This document shows, one piece after another, positions 46,401 to 58,400 of a stretch of DNA of 64,000 nucleotides (the first letter of the stretch is position 1; each line of letters starts with the position of its first letter). The notes beneath the pieces were generated by a model. The model ran no database searches. It was not told where the DNA came from and worked only from the letters and a program-made list of their open reading frames with translations. Both the position numbers and the translations under genes were made by a program. This DNA is from Triatoma infestans (Eukaryota > Arthropoda > Insecta > Hemiptera > Reduviidae), in contig JAAEAF010000123.1 of assembly GCA_011037195.1 (NCBI GenBank), positions 124,001 through 188,000 on the forward strand. The letters are read 5' to 3'.

Positions 46401-49400
46401 TACATAATTATTTATTTACCTTTAGGAGATTCTATGGCCGAGTATGTAGCACCAGGTGGCACAGTGAAACCTTGCGAGAACAGCTTGAAATGATGGATCA
46501 AAGCTTCCATCGATCTCTATGTATTCATTACAAACACACACATAAACAATTTATAAAATTTATAACCATTGCTTCAAATGTTATATCACTAACTTTTACT
46601 TCTCTAAAAGAGGTGCTATCATTTTGTAGCAACACGGACTTTACACCGGAATTACATTCTTTGATGCTTCCACTGTAACAGTCACACCATTTTCTCGTAC
46701 TGCAATTTACAACATAGAACATAAGTTATAAATAAAAATGTTTCTTCACACTTAATGAACTTATTGAATATCAGGATTGGTCCGCCATGCTGGATAACAC
46801 CTGGTATTTTATCCGTCGTAGCATGCACTTTGCTAATATCCCTGACCGGTATATCGTCAGCATAATTCAAAAAGAGAAAAATCGGAAGAAGTTATTTAGT
46901 TGTCTGCTTGATATTTAGTTCAAGTGTTATCAGAGGACCCCCCCGGCAAAAAATGTTTTGATCAAAATCGGACCAAAAGGGACGTACCACTTTACTGAAT
47001 AGTTTTCCATGTTTTATGCGTTTTTGTTTTTTTACATGGGACTGGAAGGTGGCTTTCCCATGGAAGATATTGAAGACTACTAAAACATTTATTAAAAACT
47101 ATACACTTCTAAACATTGAACATAAGTTCATTAACATTTGGTATTTGTTTTATCCGTCGTAACATGCATTTTCCTAATATTCTTGACCGGTTTCGGATTT
47201 TCTTCCATCGTCATAGCAAAGTTTATCATGCTCGTGTAGTGAGTTTACTTCAACTCTCATCTCTGTGTGTCATTTCACACATATAGTATCATAACCTAAT
47301 AACCTCCCGCACATATCAACAAGTCAACAATTGTAGTGTGTAACAGAAACATCAAGTTGTTATAAATATCTTTCATAATGTTAACAATTTTGCCGTAAAT
47401 ACCAACTTTATTTAATTTTTCCCATAATTTAGCCTGCGATAAAGAATCAATGCCCTTTGCAGGTCAACAAAGGTATCGTAAACTTTTGCCCTTTTCAATC
47501 GTAGATCTGTATTAACTAAAGCGGATAAGGAGAAAACTCCATCTCTGCAGCCTCTTTCTTGACGAAACCCCATCTGTTCTTCGGGGAGTATGCTGCCATT
47601 TTCAACCCAATCAGTTAATCGCCTGGATAAAATTCTTGTACGAATTTTGACAATATTGTTAATGAGAGCAATACCTCTGTAACTGGCTGGATTAAGGGCG
47701 TCTTCGTTTTTATATATCATTCTTAATTTAATTATACCCCAGCTTGCTGGAATTTTTTCTTCTTCCCATATCGTTTTATAAACGTTTAGCAGGTAGTGTA
47801 ACCAATTTGACGGAAGTAATTTGAAACATTCGTTTCTGATATCGTCATTACCAGGCGAATTATTAATTTTGGAACTATCTATGCTACTTATTAACTCTTC
47901 CCAACTTAGCTCTTTATCCAAGAAAGGGTGGTCACCAAACGTGCGCGAATATATAGTTAATGATTTCGCATTGTAAGTTCTTTCGAGAAAGTTTTCCCAA
48001 AGTTTTATTTCGATAGGGCATTTTTTTGAAATTGTTCATACTATTAATAACAGACCAAAATTCTTTACCGTTTTTTACGTCTCTTAATTTCTGTTTGTTT
48101 GTTTGGTAATAATTAACTTTTGTAGCCAAAACAGTTTTTTTGTACGATTTTTTCGCTAGTAAGAAGTTGTGATAACACAGTCTTTTTTGTAATTGCATTT
48201 CTGGCAACTTTTATCATTTTGTTTAACTTGTTTTTTGCAAGGAAACAGTCACTGTTGAACCAAGTTTTGTTGACTCTTACCATAGAATTGCTTCCTTCTC
48301 GAACTACTCTCATTCCAGTTTTTGTTAATGCCTCAGAGAATGTAACTATTTAATGCCTCAGAGAGTGTAACTATAAAATTTTCATTTAACTCGTCAATTG
48401 ACGTGCTATGGTAGTAAATGTTACTAGAATTAGCTATAATTTCTGTGAACTGTTCTAAATTTGAAGGGTCTTTGTTATAAATATGAAACTTTTTTGAGCT
48501 GTTAAGTTTGTTTCGATCGGCTGTGTAAATGTCGGGGACGTCGACACATAAGACTATTAGCAAATGATCGGAAATATCCAAAATGTTTACAACTTTGAAA
48601 TCCAAGTACGAATCAAGAAGAAAAGAATTAACCCATATTTGGTCTATGACGCTGCACCCTTTACGCGCAATGTAAGTGTAAGAAACCGGACAGTCGCTGA
48701 CCGATCTACCATTGCATACACACAGTCCAAAGCTTTCCATTATTTCCAAAACTCTACTACCCTGACTATTTCTAACTAAATCCAAGGAACTTCTACAACC
48801 ATAGAAAGAAGAATTCTGAAAAACTTCTTCACTAAATGAGTTTAAATTAGAAATACGGGCATTAAAATCGCCACCTACTACCTATTAATGATCAATCCGC
48901 AATCACTATAACATGTAAATATTCGTATAAAACCTGGTTATGTTTTTCAAGAATAAAATTGCTCAAGTTGGGCCTCAAATAACCTGATCATATAATAATT
49001 AATTCATTATTTGTTATGCATTTAAAAAAAATCCAAAAAGTTGAGCGATCAACAATTTCCACCTGCCTAACTGAAGAACTTTTAGTGAAAGCTACTATTC
49101 CTCCAGAAGGACGGCCTGATTTCTCATTTTTATCTGCTATTATTTGAAAGTTTTCATGTTCAGAGAGAGAATCAGGAACTTTGAAAACGGTGTTCGCCAA
49201 CCGGGTCTCACACAAGCCAATGATGTCAAATTGCTTAATTGTACCAATATCATCATTACCTAATTCAAATAAATTTCCAAACCCGTTGACGTTCCAGTAT
49301 CCATTTTGAAATCCATTGTAAGTAGGAGGTCGGCTTTTTTGATTTTTCTTTCTTCTCTGGCGGTCGAAAAACTTATCGTTTTGTCTAGAACTTATCTTCG

Positions 49401-52400
49401 TAATCTTCCTCTTTTTGTTTTCCTTACTCACGGTTGATACATCTGTTGCATCTGATTCATCGATGTCCGTTTCTTCGTAAGGTTTAATTTTTTCTGATGT
49501 ACTTTGATTTGCAGTCAAGCATTGTTTAGATCATATTTATCTCTAATTATTTTCGGTGTGGAGTTTTCAGAGGTTTTTACACAAATTTGGCCATTCCGTA
49601 CCCATATGTACTTCAGTACGTATCTTTTATGGATTCTTGCTTGTCTGAATAACTGATTTAATTCCGGTGATAGGATTTCGGATATGTACACAGACACATC
49701 AGGACTGCCTTTTACAAACATTTGTGAATGCAAGCGTATTTTGTTTTCTCTAGGGACTTTCATAAGCGCTGTTTTATCTTTGTTTCTCAAAAATTTTATT
49801 ATAACTGGTGGCGGATATTTTACGTTTCCACTCTTCACGAAAACAGTCTTATAAAAACTGAGTTGTTTCAAAATTAATATATTTACAAATTTTATAGAAT
49901 ATTAACAGTGGGTTTTCATTTTCAATTTAGGAAAGTTCGAAATTATAATTGCATTATATCGTGTGAATTGCTTTAATTGAGTTACTTTATTTTTGAGTTG
50001 TGTATTTTCCTTTTTTAAATAATTATTTTCTTTCTTTACATAAGCAATTTCATGCTAAGTTGTGTAAGCGATGTTTTTAATTGATTTTCGCAAGATATTA
50101 CTGTCGATAAAATACGCTTGTTTTCTTCACAAACTCGGTCTAACTCTTTTCCATTGTTTTTATTTCCTTATTAATAGAAGCTGGCGAGTTAGATGTACCT
50201 GTTAGTGTGGATTCACTAATATTTAGACTGTCCCCCACCACTATTGCTACTTGTGTTTACCTTGTTCTCAGACATCTCTCCCCTCTACTCAGATAGAACA
50301 AATTCACCTACTAACTTTTAATAAAAGTGATAAATGTTTTTTAAGTGATTACACAGCCATCAATGAAAGGAATATAATAAAAATTCACTACACGAAAGTT
50401 TATTCGCTGTACTTTGTGTGTGCCAAATTTGATCACAGTACAGTAACCAGAAATACTTAAATTTTGAACATTTACTGAGAGCGATCTTTACACTATCAAA
50501 TCTAGAACTGAACTCTCAAAACGCATATTAAAACAATTAAGAGACACAATATTGAAACTGATTAAACATAATCTTTATGTACCTTTATGTATGTAATAAA
50601 CTCTTCTAAAATCCAACTACAACTAAGATAAACTGTTTTCTATTAAAAATTGAGAATTAGACCCAAGTCCACAATACATTGCAATTAATTGTAAAATAAA
50701 TAAAAACATAACACTTTTATTTGTACCATTTTTTTAAAAAAGAAAATAATACAAATTATACAAAAAATTATAGTGGGTATCAGTTAAATTTAAACTGTTA
50801 AGCTTTGTTGGTTTTGACAGAAAACAACCACACGCAAGTGCGCTCAGGTAAACCCTTTTTTGTTTATGGAAACTTTGCAATTTGGAAAGAAAATTGGGTA
50901 ATTAAATGTATTAATTGAAGTAAGAGAAAAACGTGTGAGAGTTTCACACCAGATTACACTTTTACTTTTTACTCAAACACACACACACACACCAAAAACA
51001 AAATTCAGGTTCGATGCGCCGCTGCACCTCAAATCGTATTTTCCTCCATATGAGAACCATTTAGGAAATTTGCCATAATCGCTATAATTTCTCATCTTAG
51101 AAATTAAAAATAAAAATATTTACCTTCATTTCCCCTCTTTTCGGTGGAGAGATTTTTATATCATCCGTTTTAATTTCACCTTCTGGCATTTGATTTATAC
51201 ACTGTTCCATAATTTTCAAGGATTCTCGCATTTCTCTAAACCGACAAAGGTATCTGCGAAAAAAGAGGTAAATGGTACTATTTTAACAGAAATCTAGTGA
51301 AGATGAAGAAGAGATTAAAAAGAAAACCCCCTTAAATATAACTCTGGAGAATTGGCTTAAAAGGGGTTTTGTACGAACTTATGAATCGCTTCAATTGTAT
51401 AGTTTATCCCGGCAACTCGGTAAGCAGAGGCAGTTCCGATACAGTGTAATCTGCGAATGATGCACTGCAACTTTCGAGATCTGTCTGGCCCTATTGTGCC
51501 TAAGCTCACTGAACCTACCCTCAGGTAACTCTCCAAAAGGAGTCCAAAGACCCCTTTTAGGTCTACTTCTTCCAGAAATTATAAGAGACGATTGTAGAAA
51601 GAGTATATCGTTCTCCAATACCCGAATCACTTAGAGACTTCTAACTTTCTTTGAATGATATGACCATTGTAGTCTTCTCCATATCCTCACAAAATCTGCA
51701 AGCGCCATCGTGTTCCTTTTAACAGCCTACCTACTTCATTTATCCTGTGAGTCCTGCAATGCTTCTATAAAAAAATCCTCTCACAGGTTTTCTAGTTGTG
51801 CGTAGACTGGTGCATCTTTTTCGGTCGTAGCTGGTCTAGAATTTTCCCCTTGTCAGTTCCAGGAGGGTTCCCCATAACAATGCTTTAGCCTTATTCCAAA
51901 TTTCTAAGCTAACCTTGGAAATCTGGTCGTGTATTCTATAAATATACAAGTAGAGTCATTGATCCATCCTATTCTATTACACAGCCTAGTGAAGTCCCAA
52001 TTACCGGTAACTAGATGGTTTCCGCTAGTTATACGATAGACAGTTTGCAATAACATATCTGTTAACTAATTTTTTTTTTAATCCTACTACATTTTATAAT
52101 TAACTAAAAATCTAATTTTATAAAATGAGTATAATTTAATGAATTATTAATTTCTAATAAGACGAAACCGAATGTTTGGTTAACTGAACAAATGTAATTG
52201 TAACATTGTCTTGGTCTATAGGCCAATAGTGTAAAACGCATGCGTGTTGCAGTCTCACTACAATGTTTTCTGAAGTCTCACTTCAATACAATGAAGCTAT
52301 TAAACATATTAATATATATATGTATATTAAAATTTTACCTGTCGTAGCAATCACCATGTGTTCCAATTGGTATTTCGAAGTCTACCAAAGGATATGCATC

Positions 52401-55400
52401 ATACGGTTGAACTTTCCTCATATCCCACTTGACACCAGAACCTCTTAATATTGGTCCACTAGCATGTTTAGGAGAAAAAGAAAACAAAACATCAAAGTTA
52501 ATGTATAACTTTTATAATTTATGTCCTGTTCAATAATTTAGCAATAGTGGTGTGGTAAGCAATAAACATTCCATAATCTTTACATTTAACATGCTTTCCT
52601 TCCTCCAAGCCAAATCTGAAGCAGAGCTTGCTCAAAATTAAAAACAATACAAAATTAATTTTTTAAATAATCTTGCCTCAATTTATAGCAAATTATTATT
52701 GTTCGCTCTGTAGTTTCAATTATTATTACTCTGTTTGTTATACCAATAAAAATGTGTGACCCATGGTGACCCAAGTGTCTGCCCTTGAATAACAAAAACA
52801 AATCTTGTGATACACTCACACGACTTTCTATTACTGAGTTATTTCAATTTTAAATGACAAATTTTCTTTAAATTTCACTGTTTAATGTGATTTGTATGGA
52901 CAGCGCCCTCTGCTTTAGCAAAGCTTGTAGCGACAGTTTAAATTTAAGCCTACCACATCTCCCAGCAACTCCTTCAAATCAATATCTCCCTTCCAAAGAA
53001 ATATTTCAAATAAAAGAGATAAGTTTATATGCAGAAAGCATTCCAAGTTTTAATAAATTTATGGAACTATTTTTTTTCATAAATTTTCAAAAAAACCTGT
53101 CTGAAGGAAAATTGATTTTTTTTTTCGCGGGATACTGAGGAAACTGGAAACGTTAACTTTTCTCTAAAAGCCATTTAATACAATATATATTAGCACACAA
53201 AAATCTACAAGCCCAGCTCATAGAATTGTGGTTCAAAACATGGAAAATTAAATTGATTGAAATCAAATCCTAGAATTGGATTTGAGGTGTCTAAAGCACA
53301 AGTTTGAAGATTAATACCAAATCCGTCCATATTGGACATCAATTATTACCTCGTACGAGGACTAAACATGTAATGTATACATGTGGTATAAGTAATGTAT
53401 ACAAGGGGTATAAGTGCAACACAGTGTATATGCAAATTATAGCCCTAGTTTGCTCTAAACCCCTCATTTGATAACTCTATATTGAAACCAATCTGGACGT
53501 ACGGTATTGAACTATGGGGTTTACTAAACGTTCCAATCTCCATAGACTACAATCCCTTCAATCAAAAATCCTTCGTACAATCGTTAATGCCCCCTTCTAC
53601 GTTTTCATCCTAACCATCCATAGAGACCTTGAAATTCTTTTTGTCAGCCTGGTCGCCAGAACCCGACATAAAAGATTCCGTCATCCCTACAATCCCATTT
53701 TAATCCTTTAGTCCATCATTTATCAACCCTCATTATTCCAGATACCCACCAATGGCCACATGATCTTTCCTCCACAAGTGGTGAGAACAATTAGCTCTGC
53801 GTATAGAGAGCGTTACCGCTTGTTAGCTTCTCCCCTAAGCGTGTGCACATGCGCGAGAGTGTGTGTGCAAGCTCAACTGATTACAGTGTTATCGTTCTTA
53901 CTTATAGCGTAAGAATAATACAAATAATAATTTTTTTAAAAGAGTATTAAGATCCATTAAACGTAGTGCTAGATTTCCAAATTTGTAAAAAACCAGTCGA
54001 CTGTAAGTGCAAACTTCAACAATAGGATTCAGTGTTTTTGGACTCTTCTCGAAAAAACTCTACCAATTTTTCTAAAACTTTAAATGTTTATTGCACAGTT
54101 GTTAACCAATCACTTTTATGTGTAACACATTTCCAGGAAACTTGAATTTTTTGGATACAATCAACAATTATATGCGCAAAAGAAATATAAAGTTGAAGTC
54201 AACTCTTTACATGAAATTACTGCACCCTTTACTGCACAAATATGCATTTTATCCGTCGTAGCATGCATATTGGATTTTGTTCCTGACCGGTTTCGGATTT
54301 TCATCCATCGTCAGAGCAAATCACCAAGTTCGTGTAGAGAGTTCACTTCAACGAAATGTTTCTGCTTCACTCATACTTGTTGGTTGTATATCTGTGAGTT
54401 TAACATAAACATTTCGTTGAAGTGAATTCTCTACACGAACTTGGTGAATTTGCTCTGACGAGGGATGAAAATCCGAAACCGGTCAGGAAAAAAACCAATA
54501 TGCATGCTGCGATGGATAAATACCAGATGTTATCCAGCATTGCGGACCCACCCACATTTTCAATATTCAACATATGTTAGATATGTTTTGGTTAATCTGC
54601 ACCATTATGCCACAAAAACAGGAATAATGACCCCCATTTACTCACCTGGCAGCATAAGTCAGAGCCTGTTCAGCTGTTATAACCCCAACTCCGATAGTCC
54701 TTTCCTTCCAGATTCGATTCTCTGTTAAAATATCTTCAATTTCATCCAATCTTTCATTATAGTTATATAGCAAATCATAGAGGTCATGCAGATAACCTAT
54801 AGGAATGTCCTATAATAAGATGAGACTATGTATGATATTGAACTTGCAATTAAAGTTACATGTAATAGAAATTTATTATTATCAAAACAAAACAAAAAAA
54901 TCTGGTGAGAAACACTCATGATGGGCTTACTATGAAAATGATAGTAGGAGTTATCATGTACATGTACCTGAGTGTAAGTAGTATGGCAGCCTCTCTGTTT
55001 CAACTAAAGCTGTAGCGGCAGTTTAAATGTTAATTTAACTGAATGATCGTCAGGGCGGTCACAAAACTCAGCTTTCTTTGGAAGAATCTTTCAGATAAAA
55101 TATAAAAATTATAGAATTGTGTGTGGCAATGAGCATTCAGAGTTTAAAGAAAATCATTCTAATGTTTTAGAGAAAATTCCAAAAACAAAAATACTCAAGA
55201 ACCTTTTGTGTAAAAGCGTGGGGTTGTGTTTGCCTCTAAGGTGCCATCTTTTTAGACAATTCTACCATATAAACACATATATGTGCCCATCATCTAACCA
55301 TATAATATGTATGTAAAGTTAATGCTAATAATATTTTAGAGAAGATTTAGGGTTTTGAAATTTGGGAAATTTCTGATCAACTACAACTATTCTCATTAAA

Positions 55401-58400
55401 CTTGTAGTGCCCACTACACAGATATGAACCTACTATTTTATTTGAAACATTTTCAAAAAAAAAAAAAAATGTTATTTATTTATTTCTTTATTTAAGGCCT
55501 GTCAACATGTATGGTCATTAGCGCCGGGAGATTCCTCAGTGCACTGCCGGCTTCCGGACAGTGTTCTCTCGTTAAGGCAACCGAACAGTGAGCTGTAGAA
55601 GCTCCTAGGAAGAAAAGAATATTTATTGTCCAAACAGCAGTAAGGTCTGGTGGTCTGGTGCATAACCGACTCATGTCTATACAATGGAGGTTCAAAAAAA
55701 ATTAATTGCTTTTAGATAGTTTTGCAGAATTTGTGGCGTTTAATTTCAATGTATGCAGTTGGTTCTATGTTATTGGCGCGCTCTTCACTTGCCTACCTGA
55801 TTGGGTTGTTACCGGCCTTCCTCACCCCCACTATGTTTATGTTAGGACAACTGATGAAATTTGATGTTTAAAGAAAATTTGGCATTTCATGTACAATTAA
55901 TTGTATTAACAGGATTAAGGAAAAGTCAAATGTGTGTATTATTCCGGACTTCTTTTTCCATGGATAATTATCAATTGAGATTTCTTGTTTGATTCTAGAT
56001 TCCAACAACCAGTTTTAATGCTCGGATGGTTCTTTTATATATAGTTGACATCTCTACATACATATATCCAATTAAGCAGAAAATACAAGGAAACAATCTT
56101 GTTTAAACCACCGCCCTATATTAGAGAGAACACGGTCGCAAGGGTCCTCGGCAAGGAGTTATGTTCAGTGACAGATACCAAGGTACAGCCAAGAGCCCGG
56201 GGGGGAGGGAATTTAGTGCTGTAAATGGAGTAGTGTCCCCCATGGACAAACACACCGGACCTGACAGGATCAAAGGGTAACCAGGTCGTTAGTGTGAAAC
56301 TCATTATCTAATTAGACAGAAACATTTCTACTACTCCCTAGCATCCAAAGGTGCGGACCCACAGTTTGTACATCTTATTCAACCCCTAACAAGCCACTGT
56401 ATATATCACTTCTCTAGTAAGCAGTTCACTAGTGCTTGTGATGTTACAAGAGGCAGCAATTTTCCTCAATTCCGAATTAGTCTTCATATCAATTAATATG
56501 TCAAGTTTGAGGTTTGAGGTCTACTTGGAAAATTGGTTTGCCCTGAGATTAGGTGACACAATTTCCAAACATTCTAACTAAACACAAATTCCAAGTTGAA
56601 AACACTCTTATTGCAACTTTTTTTTACATTTTTTTTTTTTTTGCATTAGGGATGGTTATTATAATTGGTGAGGTTCGGCCAGTAGTAATAAAACAAGATG
56701 AATTCCTGCCAACGTTCCCATAAATTTTTATCTTTTCCAATGAAAACATGTATTCTGAGTGTATACAGTGGACAGTTTAATGTAAATATTGGGTATAGCT
56801 TCCTTTTATGTCAGACAAGACGGCTATACACATATTTCAAATCTAGGTGATAGTTGCTGTATATGCTTAGTTAATATACCTAATTTAAAGAAATACACTA
56901 ATGCTGTTTTCTGCTAGAAAATGCGGAAGCCCAAAAAAACTCTTTTTATTGTACATCCTATAGACGGATTTTCACCAAGATAACCGATATCTTGATATCT
57001 GTCTGTTTATGTTTGTATGTACAATCAGGAAACTCAACGTTGGTGTTCCGTTTAGATGGCACCACTGCAACTGACAATCAGATTTGGATCGAAAATCTAT
57101 CAGCCAGAAATGCGATTTTACTGAATGTTTCTTTTTTCAGCTTTTCACGATTTTCTCAAAAATAGCTGCAATAGTTTTCTTTAAAACCTCGGCCATTTAA
57201 AGAGGAAACGTGTTTTGGGGGGTTGCAGGGGTTCAGAGGAAGCTGCAACGTCAATCTTTCCTCTAAAATACTACTTCAGTACAATACATGGTTTTATCAT
57301 CTACATAATATAAAGGTAAATAAAATGTATTGCTTCAATTCCAAATTTTAACTATAATTATGCGATAATTTTTTAACCGGAAGTGCGACTTTCTTGAATA
57401 GTCTTTGAGATTTCCTTTATACTTGGAATACTGACTGCACAGATATAAACGTGTCTTATTTGAAACGTTTTTTCGGACGAATTGTATTGTGGCGTGTCGT
57501 GAAGAAGAATCTATATTGTTTAAGATGTTTGGTTTTGATCAGAGATTTAGATTGGATTATTTTATATTTACAGCTATAACATATATATGTATATGTTCAT
57601 TGAAGTTCCAATGTATAAACATCGTCAGAGACATTTTCTGTGATAGCGCCTGCTTCATTTTGTGGTCATCGACCGGTTTCGGGCCCATCATCAGAATGTT
57701 TTTTTTGAACAGTGTAATAACATAGACTTGCACAGAGCAAATACAGTTGATACACAGTGTTGTGGTGGTTGGTTCCGCAGAGCTGGAAAGCGTCAGAGAC
57801 ATTTTCCGTGATAGCTTGCTTCATGTTGTGGTCATCGACCACAGTGTATCAACTGTATTTGCTCTGTTGCAAGTCTATGTTCAACAAAAACATCCTGATG
57901 ATAGGCAAGCGCCCGAAACCGGTCGCTGACCACAAAATGAAGCAGGCTATCACGGAAAATGTCTCTGATGCTTTCCAGCTCTGCGGAACCAATTACCACA
58001 ACAGTATAAACATTACACCCTTCAATACAAATGAAATTGGCACATTATTATTATTTGGGATTTTCATTGCAGGGAAAAAGGAAGGAAAAACCTGCAGCTC
58101 AGGTGGAAGAGTTAATTAAGGTTGCTCGTAATTCTCTTGTGTCTGTATGTAATTGTTCCGTCGTAGTTACCCATTTCGCGGTAAAGAGGGTTTGTATGGC
58201 AGTGTAAGGATGGTAGTAGTTTAAGTAGTCTATTTTTGATATAGTTATGTACAGTTTCTGTTGAAGTTGTCTCGAGTAAGTGAGTCAGTCGGGTAACTTT
58301 GGTTTAGCGTGGTGAGTCAGTCGCGAGTCTGAGGAATTTGTTCTGTATAATCTGTAATATTTTAATATTAGTGGCACAGGTTTGGCTCCAGGCAGAGGAA

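Larger units (their letters stand above)
47290..50275 (-). mobile_element. Truncated non-LTR retrotransposon in an NDUFS2 intron
   Basis: It has an ORF1 with coiled coil and RNA-binding-like part, then an APE-type endonuclease and the first half of an RT, all on the minus strand, that is in the same sense as NDUFS2. Sequence similarity to coding ends at about 47290, shortly after RT motif A, where family A repeat sequence begins. The clade is unresolved; the YRGIAL.N block and GFR..RGC.D..F block are shared by several EN-RT groups. Confidence 0.8.
54190..54560. mobile_element. Family A palindrome with two hammerhead-like cores
   Basis: Two inverted copies meet head to head. The arms TTGAAGTGAATTCTCTACAC and GAACTTGGTG (54410-54440) match the reverse complement of 54325-54355. 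The minus core is at 54314-54285 and the plus core at 54455-54484. A stray half copy (GTTGAAGTCAACTCTTTACA) starts at 54190. The outer part of the right arm carries GGATAAATACCAGATGTTAT and CCAGCATTGCGGACCC. The whole lies 86 bp downstream (in NDUFS2 sense) of the exon ending at 54646. Confidence 0.8.
57612..58008. mobile_element. Family B nested foldback with hammerhead-like cores
   Basis: AGACTTGCACAGAGCAAATA with CAGTTGATACAC (57724-57755) is inverted at 57844-57876. CAGAGCTGGAAAGCGTCAGA, GACATTTTCCGTGATAGC and TTGTGGTCATCGACC (57778-57841) are inverted at 57921-57985. A third partial copy lies at 57624-57680. Two copies keep a core next to GGTC..TGACCACAAAATG. No coding content. It lies in the NDUFS2 intron between the exons at 58987 and 54809. 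Confidence 0.8.

Noticed and set aside
57557..58119. 81- and 120-aa frames with apparent protein-like composition
   Set aside because: They are translations of the family B inverted repeats; the same residues recur on both strands because of the palindrome.
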